NCBI GenBank assembly: GCA_002868865.1
Contig: PKUC01000046.1
Location: 1-47,177, forward strand
Source: Desulfuromonas sp.
GTDB lineage: Bacteria > Desulfobacterota > Desulfuromonadia > Desulfuromonadales > Geopsychrobacteraceae
Direction of reading: 5' to 3'
Length of the DNA stretch: 47,177 nucleotides
Numbering within the stretch: the first letter of the stretch is position 1; the number at the start of each line of letters is the position of its first letter. The position numbers were made by a program, and so were the translations under genes. Shown piece after piece: positions 41,239 through 47,177 of this stretch. Under the pieces are notes generated by a model. The model worked only from the letters and a program-made list of their open reading frames with translations. It searched no databases and was not told the DNA's origin.

Positions 41239-41277
41239 GGCCTCAGCACTTAAAAGTGCTGAGGCCTTATTCGTTTT
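41239..41277 (+). terminator. terminator after tRNA-Asn
   Basis: AAGGCCTCAGCACTT pairs perfectly with AAGTGCTGAGGCCTT, followed by ATTCGTTTTTT. Confidence 0.9.
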
Positions 41278-41385
41278 TTGAGGAATGTTGTCTTATAGTG
41301 GTCCTCGGTTTCCTGGATACCTCGGTTTCAGCTCAAGCGATGCTCAACCTTCTTTGCCCACTCTGTCAGTCATTTTCGTCAGGCT

Positions 41386-41775
41386 TCACAAAGTAGAAAG
41401 CCGGAATCTCTGCCCGGCTACGTCTCCACAGAATGAATTATAGGGCTCTGCTTGCGTCACCATTAGCTTAACCGACTGGTAGATGGTTTTGAACTCAGCG
41501 ATTGGCAGTATGTATATCTGCTTATCCTGGATGCTGGTAATTTCACCAGTTACCGAATCGATCTTGGGTCTGCGCTCAACTTCGCCAAAGACAAAAGTCA
41601 ATTCTACCTCTTCGGGTTCCTTTGATACACACCCTAAGATATCACCAGGATGATGAGAGCTTGACAACCCGGGGGTGCGATCCCTTCGCTTTACCATCTT
41701 GAATTTCCCAACACCCTGCACCATTGCAATCAACGTTTCAGCATGGAGAAAAAATCTGGTGATGTCGGTTGACAA
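41386..41775 (-). CDS. uncertain small protein of unknown function
   Basis: An open frame of up to 129 residues with protein-like composition in its C-terminal two thirds (EPEEVELTFVFGEVERRPKIDS; IYILPIAEFKTIYQSVKLMV). The first start is a TTG without a clear ribosome site; internal ATGs exist. It may be a real small gene or the end of a decayed one. No family is recognised and it stands alone downstream of tRNA-Asn, a common integration spot. Confidence 0.35.
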   Translation of the reverse strand: MSTDITRFFLHAETLIAMVQGVGKFKMVKRRDRTPGLSSSHHPGDILGCVSKEPEEVELTFVFGEVERRPKIDSVTGEITSIQDKQIYILPIAEFKTIYQSVKLMVTQAEPYNSFCGDVAGQRFRLSTL

Positions 41776-41965
41776 AGATCACCATCTTGATTCTTACTTC
41801 TGACAGTTTTGGATGCCCCAGCTCATATGAGCCCCCCCCCAGCGGCAGCTTTTATGCAACTATTGAAACGAGGAATGCTGATCGGATGGTGCTTTCCTGC
41901 CGTTATTGATTCTCCATAAATTTGATAAAATGCGATTAGAGTTTTAATTGATGAATAAAATTATG

Positions 41966-41995
41966 TTGACAATAGTTGTTGTGGCAACTATTGTC
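41966..41995 (+). promoter_or_regulatory. marR promoter covered by a perfect 28-bp operator
   Basis: GACAATAGTTG (41968-41978) and CAACTATTGTC (41985-41995) are perfect inverse complements with a 6-bp centre. A -35 TTGACA (41966-41971) overlaps the left arm and a weak -10 TATTGT lies in the right arm, so binding would shut the promoter. Autoregulation by the MarR protein is likely. Confidence 0.72.
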
Positions 41996-42028
41996 TTCCT
42001 GTCTATGTCTCGTTACAAAGGGTGATCA

Positions 42029-42454
42029 ATGAATTTCATTATGGATGAATCTCTAGGGTTTATCATTAACAGAACTGCAATAGCAGTAAAGAAGGAATTT
42101 ACCAAACGCCTGAAGACATTAAATCTCACTCCAGAACAATGGTCGATATTGAACAGATTAGGGGAGCAAGATGGTCTTCTGCAAAAAGACCTCGCGGAAA
42201 AAACCTACAAAGATCAACCTAATACAGCACGAATACTGGACAAACTCGAAAAGAAAAAACTAGTGAGACGGGCCGACAATCCCGAAGATCGTCGTGCTTT
42301 CCTTATTTTTCTTACAGACAGAGGAAAAGAAGTCAGAGAAAGCATCATCCCTATCACGACTCTGCTGAATGAGGATGCTGCAGCAGGACTGGAAAAACCT
42401 GAATACAATCAATTGATTAAACTTTTAGACAAGGTGTACAAAAATCTGAGTTAA
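42029..42454 (+). CDS. MarR-family transcriptional regulator
   Basis: A 141-residue winged-helix regulator. LNLTPEQWSILNRLGEQDGLLQKDLAEKTY followed by NTARILDKLEKKKLVRRADNPEDRRAFLIFLTDRG is the typical MarR helix-turn-helix and wing. AAGGG lies before the ATG. It is preceded by a perfect 28-bp palindrome over its promoter, and a similar site lies at 42549-42569 before the cyclase gene, so it probably represses both itself and the cyclase-BFD genes in response to a small ligand. Confidence 0.92.
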   Translation: MNFIMDESLGFIINRTAIAVKKEFTKRLKTLNLTPEQWSILNRLGEQDGLLQKDLAEKTYKDQPNTARILDKLEKKKLVRRADNPEDRRAFLIFLTDRGKEVRESIIPITTLLNEDAAAGLEKPEYNQLIKLLDKVYKNLS

Positions 42455-42548
42455 CGGCTCGAAGAAGCAGGTTTAAATATGATTATGCTTGGCAGAACAA
42501 ACTTCGTTCAAATGATAAGAAGGGAAATCCGTGTTTTTTTGCCTATGT

Positions 42549-42569
42549 AGTTGTTGTGACAATTATTAT
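42549..42569 (+). promoter_or_regulatory. second MarR-like operator, upstream of the cyclase gene
   Basis: AGTTGTTGTGACAATTATTAT differs from the corresponding stretch of the operator at 41968-41995 at only three positions (G/A, C/T, G/A). It lies 75 bp before the cyclase-fusion start codon. Confidence 0.55.
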
Positions 42570-42644
42570 TGTGGCAATGTGGTGCTTAGCTCATAGCATT
42601 GAGCGCAAGGTCAATCGCCTTTGCCGAAAGAAAGGAATGGAACT

Positions 42645-44246
42645 ATGAAAACCGTACGTTGTCTTGCGTTGGTAGTAGCTATCAATCTTTTAGTTTTGGG
42701 CACTTGTCTGCCTCTCGCTTTTGCACGCTCTGAACCGGCAGCCGCTTTTATCGATTCTGTGATTGCAGCACAGGTTGTCGAATTAAATTTTGTTTGGGAT
42801 CGTACCTCCCCGTTGCTCGGCATGAACCCACCCTATGCAATGTCTTTAGCCGAAACCCATCAGGAGACGAACGGAATGATCCCCGAACTCTCTTTTGCTA
42901 CCGACATGATGTATTTCAGTGGACAGCATGGAGCGCCCACGATTGATGCCATTGGTCATATCGGCCACAACGGCAGGCTGTACGGTGATTTGGATGCAGC
43001 CACACATGAGAGCCCAAGCGGACTCAAAAAACGCGGTATTGAGGAGTATCCAGCGCAACGTCTGGTCAATCGTGCGGTTCTGCTGGATGTTGCCCGCTAC
43101 AAAAAAGTCAGCGCTCTCGATCCTGGCCAGGAAATCACTGCTGAGGACTTAGAGGCGACCGCAAAAGCCCAAAATGTAGAGATTCTGCCCGGAAATTCGG
43201 TGTTGATCCGCACCGGCTATGGCCAATATTTTGGGAACGATAAAGACAAATACATGGGCTATCGACCAGGCCCAGGGGAAAGCGCAGCACGCTGGCTTGC
43301 TGAAAAGGGCGTTTTCCTGACAGGAGCCGATCAGCTCAGCTATGAAGTGGTCCCCCAGCAGGGCACAATTTTTCCGGTCCATCGAATTCTACTGGCTGAA
43401 AATGGCATCTACATTGTCGAAAATCTAAATCTTGAAGAACTGAGCAAAGTGCTGGCCGAACATAGGAACTATGAGTTCCTGCTGGTACTCAACCCACCCC
43501 GTATTCGTGGCGCAACGGGAATGCCGATCAACGCTTTCGGCATCATTCCAGCCAAGAAGCATGAAAAAGCGAATCATGATGAGAGGAGAAACGTGATGAG
43601 ATTGTTGCAGATGGATTTTTCCTACAACGGCCCAGGTAAAGAAGAGATGAACCGTACTCTTCAGAATTTGGCAAAAAGCATTGCCGAATATCCGGGGGTT
43701 ATCTGGAAGATTTGGACGGTAAACGAAAAGACCCACGAAGGAGGAGGCATCTACCTGTTTGAAGATGAGGCATCATTGCAGTCCTATGTCGAGATGCACA
43801 CCGAACGTCTCAAAGGTTTTGGGGTGACAACTGTCAATGCAAAGGTTTTTGAGATTCCCGAAACTCTGACCAAAATCTCGCGAGGCCAGCTTACACGAAA
43901 CAAAAATGCCGACATAACTTCAAGCAAAGCGACAACCGAGATGCGCCTGTTGCAGATGGACTTTCCATTCAACGGTCCGGGCAAAGAAGAGATGGATCAA
44001 AATCTTCAAGAATTATCTCAAAGTATCGCCGAACATCCGGGAATCATCTGGAAAATTTGGACGGTGAATGAAAAGACCCATGAAGGAGGAGGCATCTACC
44101 TGTTTGAGGATGAAGCTTCACTGCGGACCTATGTTGAGATGCACACCGAGCGACTCAAAGGTTTTGGAGTCACGACAGTACACGCAAAGACCTTTGAAGT
44201 GCCGGAGGTCTTGACGAAAATTACCTGGGGTCCGATCCCTAAGTAA
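42645..44246 (+). CDS. secreted cyclase-family hydrolase fused to two tandem YdhR-type domains
   Basis: A 533-residue protein. Residues 1-~26 are a signal peptide (basic MKTVR, hydrophobic core, cut after LAFA). Residues ~35-310 match the cyclase/kynurenine-formamidase family, including the metal-site motif GQHGAPTIDAIGHIGHNG. Residues ~318-415 and ~433-530 are two close copies of a YdhR-like monooxygenase domain (MRLLQMDF...NGPGKEEM; PGxIWKIWTVNEKTHEGGGIYLFEDEASL). The first copy begins at an internal ATG (43596) preceded by GAGGAG, as if two genes had fused. The start at 42645 is preferred because the signal peptide begins there and GGAA precedes it. The substrate is unknown; export of YdhR domains is unusual. 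Confidence 0.8.
   Translation: MKTVRCLALVVAINLLVLGTCLPLAFARSEPAAAFIDSVIAAQVVELNFVWDRTSPLLGMNPPYAMSLAETHQETNGMIPELSFATDMMYFSGQHGAPTIDAIGHIGHNGRLYGDLDAATHESPSGLKKRGIEEYPAQRLVNRAVLLDVARYKKVSALDPGQEITAEDLEATAKAQNVEILPGNSVLIRTGYGQYFGNDKDKYMGYRPGPGESAARWLAEKGVFLTGADQLSYEVVPQQGTIFPVHRILLAENGIYIVENLNLEELSKVLAEHRNYEFLLVLNPPRIRGATGMPINAFGIIPAKKHEKANHDERRNVMRLLQMDFSYNGPGKEEMNRTLQNLAKSIAEYPGVIWKIWTVNEKTHEGGGIYLFEDEASLQSYVEMHTERLKGFGVTTVNAKVFEIPETLTKISRGQLTRNKNADITSSKATTEMRLLQMDFPFNGPGKEEMDQNLQELSQSIAEHPGIIWKIWTVNEKTHEGGGIYLFEDEASLRTYVEMHTERLKGFGVTTVHAKTFEVPEVLTKITWGPIPK
43596..44240 (+). repeat. tandem duplication of the YdhR domain
   Basis: Bases 43596-43880 and 43941-44225 encode nearly the same domain, with long identical stretches at the DNA level (for example around GGAGGAGGCATCTACCTGTT in both). 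The duplication is recent compared with the age of the family. Confidence 0.85.
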
Positions 44247-44293
44247 TTATTGATCATAAAGAGATTTGTTCTGAGAAAGGTCAGGAAACCTCG

Positions 44294-44617
44294 ATGGCAG
44301 GCAATAGGATAATTTGTAAATGTATGGACGTAGACTATCTCGCTATCCGTATGGCAATGGTAAGCCATACGGCCCGAACGGTTGAAGAAATCCGGCAGAT
44401 CACAGAAGCAGGTACGGGCTGTGGCGGTTGTATCCCTGAAATAGAAGCAATTTTGTCTTCGGTCTGTGGCTGCACAGGAACGTCGTTAAAAGAAGTGGTC
44501 GATTCAGTAAGCGCAGGTAAGGCAACCGTTGACGCTGTTGGTGCACAAACTAAAGCTGGAACCGATTGTGGTCGCTGCCAGAAATTGATAGAGAATGTAA
44601 TTCAAAATAAGCGCTGA
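44294..44617 (+). CDS. double BFD-like [2Fe-2S] protein
   Basis: A 107-residue protein with two BFD-type [2Fe-2S] modules: the first with CKC near residue 8 and CGGC near residue 43, the second with CGC near residue 58 and CGRC near residue 92. Bacterioferritin-associated ferredoxin and the middle domain of NifU have one such module each. It lies 47 bp after the cyclase-fusion gene and is probably in the same MarR-controlled unit. It may act as an electron carrier for the upstream enzyme or in iron handling (inference). Confidence 0.78.
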   Translation: MAGNRIICKCMDVDYLAIRMAMVSHTARTVEEIRQITEAGTGCGGCIPEIEAILSSVCGCTGTSLKEVVDSVSAGKATVDAVGAQTKAGTDCGRCQKLIENVIQNKR

Positions 44618-44679
44618 GAGAATTGCCACTGAAGTGAAAGACATTTTCGGTTTCAAATTACGTAAGTTTCATGACGAAT

Positions 44680-44709
44680 GCCTCTGGAACTTTTCAGAGG
44701 CTTTTTTTT
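44680..44709 (+). terminator. terminator after the BFD-like gene
   Basis: GCCTCTG (44680-44686) pairs with CAGAGGC (44695-44701), followed by eight T. Confidence 0.85.
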
Positions 44710-45239
44710 CAAAAATAAGGAGTTTTGGTGGCTGGTGGCGATTCCGCAGGGGCTAAAGAAATCTAAAAAACCTCTTCAGTTCTCTCAATTTAGATTCGCA
44801 TTGCTTTTCCTATCCCGTGGACTTGGGAGCTGCAGGCGAGAACCACTGAAACTAAAAACCATTCCACCCCGTTTATCGTTGTGTATTTTCTTGTTGTTGA
44901 GAACATTTCATTCTCGAAGGGAAATCATGAACATAATCTTTTCTCAAGCCTCTGGCTTTTTTTCAAGGTCTCGCAACGTGTCAACCCACCGGGGAAGCTT
45001 ACGATAAAACTTGACGCTATTTATTGCTGCTGGTAATTTCTAATCACTAAATCAAACCGAAAGGAGAATTTAATGGAGCTTGTAATGATGCGCAATAAGG
45101 CAAAGAGAGGTCTGGAAGTTTAAGCGGTTCACCCCCCTTTCAGTATTCCTTCCTTTGCCCGGTATTGACGCCGGGTTTCTACCAAATCAAGAAACCCATC
45201 TGAACCACTTTGGCGGTTGTCCGTCAAATTTGTCTACTT
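44710..45239. other. gene-poor stretch before rsgA
   Basis: About 530 bp with no convincing gene. A 16-codon frame at 45073-45123 has a good AAGGAG box but ends at once (perhaps a leader peptide or a decayed gene). A hairpin GGGTTTCT/AGAAACCC lies near 45173-45200. The longer + strand frame at 44678-45007 runs through the terminator and lacks a ribosome site. Confidence 0.4.
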
Positions 45240-45259
45240 TTCGGATTTACTGATCCGAA
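45240..45259 (+). repeat. small hairpin just before the rsgA ribosome site
   Basis: TTCGGAT (45240-45246) and ATCCGAA (45253-45259) flank a 6-nt loop, directly followed by the G-rich ribosome site and the rsgA ATG. It may affect translation initiation. Confidence 0.35.
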
Positions 45260-45269
45260 GGGGGTTTCT

Positions 45270-46334
45270 ATGTCTGAACTATCACTTTCTCTGCCCGAAC
45301 TGGGTTGGGGGCATTTTTTTCAACAACAACTAAGCCTTGAAGAATGGGAAGCAACTGTTCCTGTCCGTGTCTTGGCGATCAATCGGAACCATATCGATGT
45401 GGCTGGCGAACAAGGGCATCAGCGATTGGCTGTGCCGGGAAGCTGGTTTTTGCGCGATGTGGAAGAACTGCCCACCGTTGGTGACTGGTTGCTGCTCGAT
45501 TCAGCAACCGGGCAGCCGCAACAATTGCTGGAGCGCAAGAGCTTGTTTCGCCGTAAGGCCGCTGGGAAGGAAGCTAAGCTGCAGTTGATGGCGGCCAATG
45601 TCGACACGCTGTTTATCGTCTCTTCCTGTAACCGTGATTTTAATCTTTCGCGGCTAGAGCGGTACTTGGCGCTGGCCTTGGACGCCAAGGTTGAACCGGT
45701 TCTGGTGCTGACGAAGATCGATCTGGTGGATGATGGCTTGGAGTATCAACGACAAGCTATGAGTCTGAATCCCGATATCGCTGTTGAGACGGTCAACGCC
45801 CTCGATGCAGACTCGGTTGCGCCTCTCTTAGCTTGGTGTGGTCATGGTCAGACTGTTGCCATGGCCGGTTCTTCGGGAGTGGGTAAGTCGACCCTACTCA
45901 ACAGCCTGTGTGGTACTTCTGAGCAGGTAATTGGAGCCATCCGTGAAGAGGATGAGAAGGGGCGGCATACCACCACCGCTCGCAGCGTGCATTTTCTTCC
46001 CGAGGGTGGTTTACTAATCGACAGTCCGGGTATCCGGGAGCTACAGCTCAGTGACTGTGAAGCTGGTGTCTCCTCGTTGTTTGAGGATATCGAGACCTTG
46101 GCACAAAGTTGTCGCTACAAGGATTGTCGTCATTTAAGCGAGGCTGATTGTGCCGTAAAGGCTGCCGTCAACTGGGGTGACCTCAGCCCCCGGCGGCTGG
46201 CTAATTACCAGAAACTGATGGCCGAACAGGAACGAAACAGTGAAACCATTGCAGAAAAGCGTCGCCGAGAACGGGATTTCGGTAAGCTTTGCCGGAGTGC
46301 GCAGGCGGTCCGGCGTAAAGAGTGCGGGTGCTAA
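45270..46334 (+). CDS. rsgA: RsgA, ribosome small subunit-dependent GTPase
   Basis: Circularly permuted GTPase that assists late 30S maturation (354 aa). Order of motifs is TKIDLVDDG (G4) near residue 150, then the P-loop MAGSSGVGKSTLLN near 205, then DSPGIREL (G3), as expected for the permuted family. The N-terminal OB fold precedes it and the C-terminal zinc site has SCRYKDCRHLSEADCAV. GGGG and an ATG at 45270 set the start. It ends in KECGC before a strong terminator. Single-gene unit. Confidence 0.96.
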   Translation: MSELSLSLPELGWGHFFQQQLSLEEWEATVPVRVLAINRNHIDVAGEQGHQRLAVPGSWFLRDVEELPTVGDWLLLDSATGQPQQLLERKSLFRRKAAGKEAKLQLMAANVDTLFIVSSCNRDFNLSRLERYLALALDAKVEPVLVLTKIDLVDDGLEYQRQAMSLNPDIAVETVNALDADSVAPLLAWCGHGQTVAMAGSSGVGKSTLLNSLCGTSEQVIGAIREEDEKGRHTTTARSVHFLPEGGLLIDSPGIRELQLSDCEAGVSSLFEDIETLAQSCRYKDCRHLSEADCAVKAAVNWGDLSPRRLANYQKLMAEQERNSETIAEKRRRERDFGKLCRSAQAVRRKECGC

Positions 46335-46370
46335 GAGGAATATGGACTAACTGTTGTTAGGTATGAATCA

Positions 46371-46404
46371 GGGGCTTGTGGTTGCAATCACAAGCCCCTT
46401 TTTT
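46371..46404 (+). terminator. terminator after rsgA
   Basis: GGGGCTTGTG (46371-46380) pairs perfectly with CACAAGCCCC (46389-46398), followed by six T. Confidence 0.92.
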
Positions 46405-46430
46405 CTAAGCAGCGCTCGGCTATTATCGAA

Positions 46431-46570
46431 ACTTAGGACTTTTGGATTCAGAAAGCATTTGGGCCAAACCTCCACGAATTGCCTTCTCATATGTTGCATC
46501 AAAAATAGTCGCAAATATCCTTAGAAGATCCTGACGGGGCGGATGGTTTTGATTGATCTGAACTCACAGA
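46431..46570 (-). pseudogene. possible remnant of a gene C-terminus
   Basis: On the - strand a short frame reads PRQDLLRIFATIFDATYEKA then IRGGLAQMLSESKSPKFR before a stop. It has protein-like periodicity but no start, and a stop lies just upstream. It could be a decayed gene end. No family recognised. Confidence 0.25.
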
Positions 46571-46652
46571 TTTTGCGTTCTTTTTGCTTTATCAAAAGTC
46601 TCTTAGACGAAATAAGTTCTAATAGCGTTTAGGAAGGGGAGTCATAAATCAG

Positions 46653-46687
46653 AAGGCCGATTTCTTCAATGAAATCGGCCTTTTTCT
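46653..46687. terminator. bidirectional-looking terminator
   Basis: AAGGCCGATTTC pairs with GAAATCGGCCTT, followed by T's on the + strand and by a short T-run on the - strand after AAGGCC, so it could also end the - strand gene at 46774-47177. Confidence 0.7.
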
Positions 46688-46773
46688 GTTTGTCGCTTTT
46701 ATTTACTTAGGGCACTTCTGGTAAGACGTAATAAAAATCAACCAGTTGTGAGTTCGAGTCCGGTATGGATAAT

Positions 46774-47177
46774 CTACCATCGCCAGCAAGAAGGCATGTG
46801 ACCACCGCCCATTCCATGGCGGTGACCTGGTCCCATGTGCCTCCCATTTGACGCATAACCTCTGTGGTGCCGGTGATTACAGCCACGGTATCCACAGGCA
46901 AACTGGGGACCGTAACCGTCGGGCAGAATTTGGTCAGCTTCGGAATTGGCTTGGTCAAGCACTTTACCATATTGCTTCTCCAGTCCCTCTATTTCGGCCT
47001 CCAGCTTGTTTAGGGTGCCTACCGTCGTGTTCTCGTTTGAGCGCGCTTCTTTGTATGCGCGGTTTTTTTCGTTGAGAGAACCCTGTATCGCTTCAAGTTG
47101 CTTCGCATACTTATCATTGATGGCGTCCAGTTGTTGTCCTTGCTCATCGGTCACGTTGGACTGAGCAGTCCCGCCAC
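46774..47177 (-). CDS. ZraP/CpxP-like periplasmic heavy-metal resistance protein, C-terminal part (5' end outside window)
   Basis: The frame is open to the window edge. It begins after GGTAQSNV, which looks like the end of a signal peptide or the mature start. The body (EQGQQLDAINDKYAKQLEAI; LNKLEAEIEGLEKQYGKVLDQ) is a long amphipathic helix pair of the Spy/CpxP/ZraP type. The tail is rich in His, Met, Gly and Cys (GCNHRHHRGYASN; GPGHRHGMGGGHMPSCWRW), fitting metal binding. At least 133 residues are visible. The native start lies beyond the window; an internal GTG at 47154 is not a believable start. Confidence 0.7.
   Translation of the reverse strand, partial: GGTAQSNVTDEQGQQLDAINDKYAKQLEAIQGSLNEKNRAYKEARSNENTTVGTLNKLEAEIEGLEKQYGKVLDQANSEADQILPDGYGPQFACGYRGCNHRHHRGYASNGRHMGPGHRHGMGGGHMPSCWRW

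Noticed and set aside
42479-42550. 23-codon frame between marR and the cyclase gene
   Set aside because: No ribosome site, and it ends at the second operator; probably chance.
44678-45007. 109-codon + strand frame after the BFD-like gene
   Set aside because: It begins inside the terminator hairpin, has no ribosome site, and its composition is not protein-like.
46735-46770. tRNA T-arm-like sequence (GAGTTCGAGTCC) near the right edge
   Set aside because: The rest of a cloverleaf cannot be found around it; at most a small remnant of an attachment site.

Overview
The window looks like a chromosomal segment of an anaerobic deltaproteobacterium of the Desulfuromonadales type (Geobacter, Desulfuromonas or Pelobacter relatives). 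This is inferred from the combination of a Mo-nitrogenase cluster, a pilT retraction ATPase, an MglA/MglB polarity pair, futalosine-pathway menaquinone genes (mqnB, mqnD), and nif leaders that combine sigma-54 promoters with ANTAR-type antitermination hairpins, a control mode known from Geobacter. No species can be named from the sequence alone.

Region 1 (1-14092) is the nitrogen-fixation cluster. On the + strand: the 3' end of nifH, then nifD, nifK, nifX, a nif-type 2[4Fe-4S] ferredoxin and a second small NifX-like protein, then after a terminator nifB and a TauE/SafE-type transporter. On the - strand: nifE, nifN and an unusual NifU(IscU)-NifQ fusion. pilT sits between the nifEN operon and nifV, and nifV is followed almost without a gap by a GNAT acetyltransferase. 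Together these genes supply the nitrogenase subunits and most of the FeMo-cofactor pathway: NifB makes the core cluster, NifX and the NifX-like protein would carry it, NifEN matures it, NifQ supplies Mo, NifV supplies homocitrate. The nifV and nifB leaders each hold two hexaloop hairpins (A at loop position 1, G at position 4), with the second overlapping an intrinsic terminator.

Region 2 (14093-16037) carries argJ and a small cupin protein. Region 3 (16038-31443) is a 15.4-kb genomic island inserted in the 3' end of tRNA-Phe. It is bounded by 49-bp direct repeats, and the repeat also includes the tRNA terminator. The island holds the integrase and control genes next to the intact tRNA, a second tyrosine recombinase with a Zn-ribbon HTH partner, a type I restriction-modification operon (hsdM-hsdS-AlbA/ATPase-hsdR), and an AT-richer two-gene module encoding a RelE-UvrD helicase fusion and a short Piwi/Argonaute-like protein. 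This last pair is the best candidate for an undescribed defence system.

Region 4 (31399-41277) is housekeeping: tRNA-Phe, an attenuator leader peptide rich in Phe with Tyr and Trp in front of DAHP synthase, a small Cys-rich protein, serC, a VanZ-family protein, serA, then mqnB-mqnD and an unknown gene on the - strand, mglB-mglA, and tRNA-Asn. Region 5 (41278-47177) is looser: an uncertain small gene, a MarR regulator with a 28-bp operator over its promoter and a related site before the next gene, a secreted cyclase fused to two YdhR domains, a double BFD-type [2Fe-2S] protein, rsgA, and the C-terminal part of a ZraP/CpxP-like protein at the edge.
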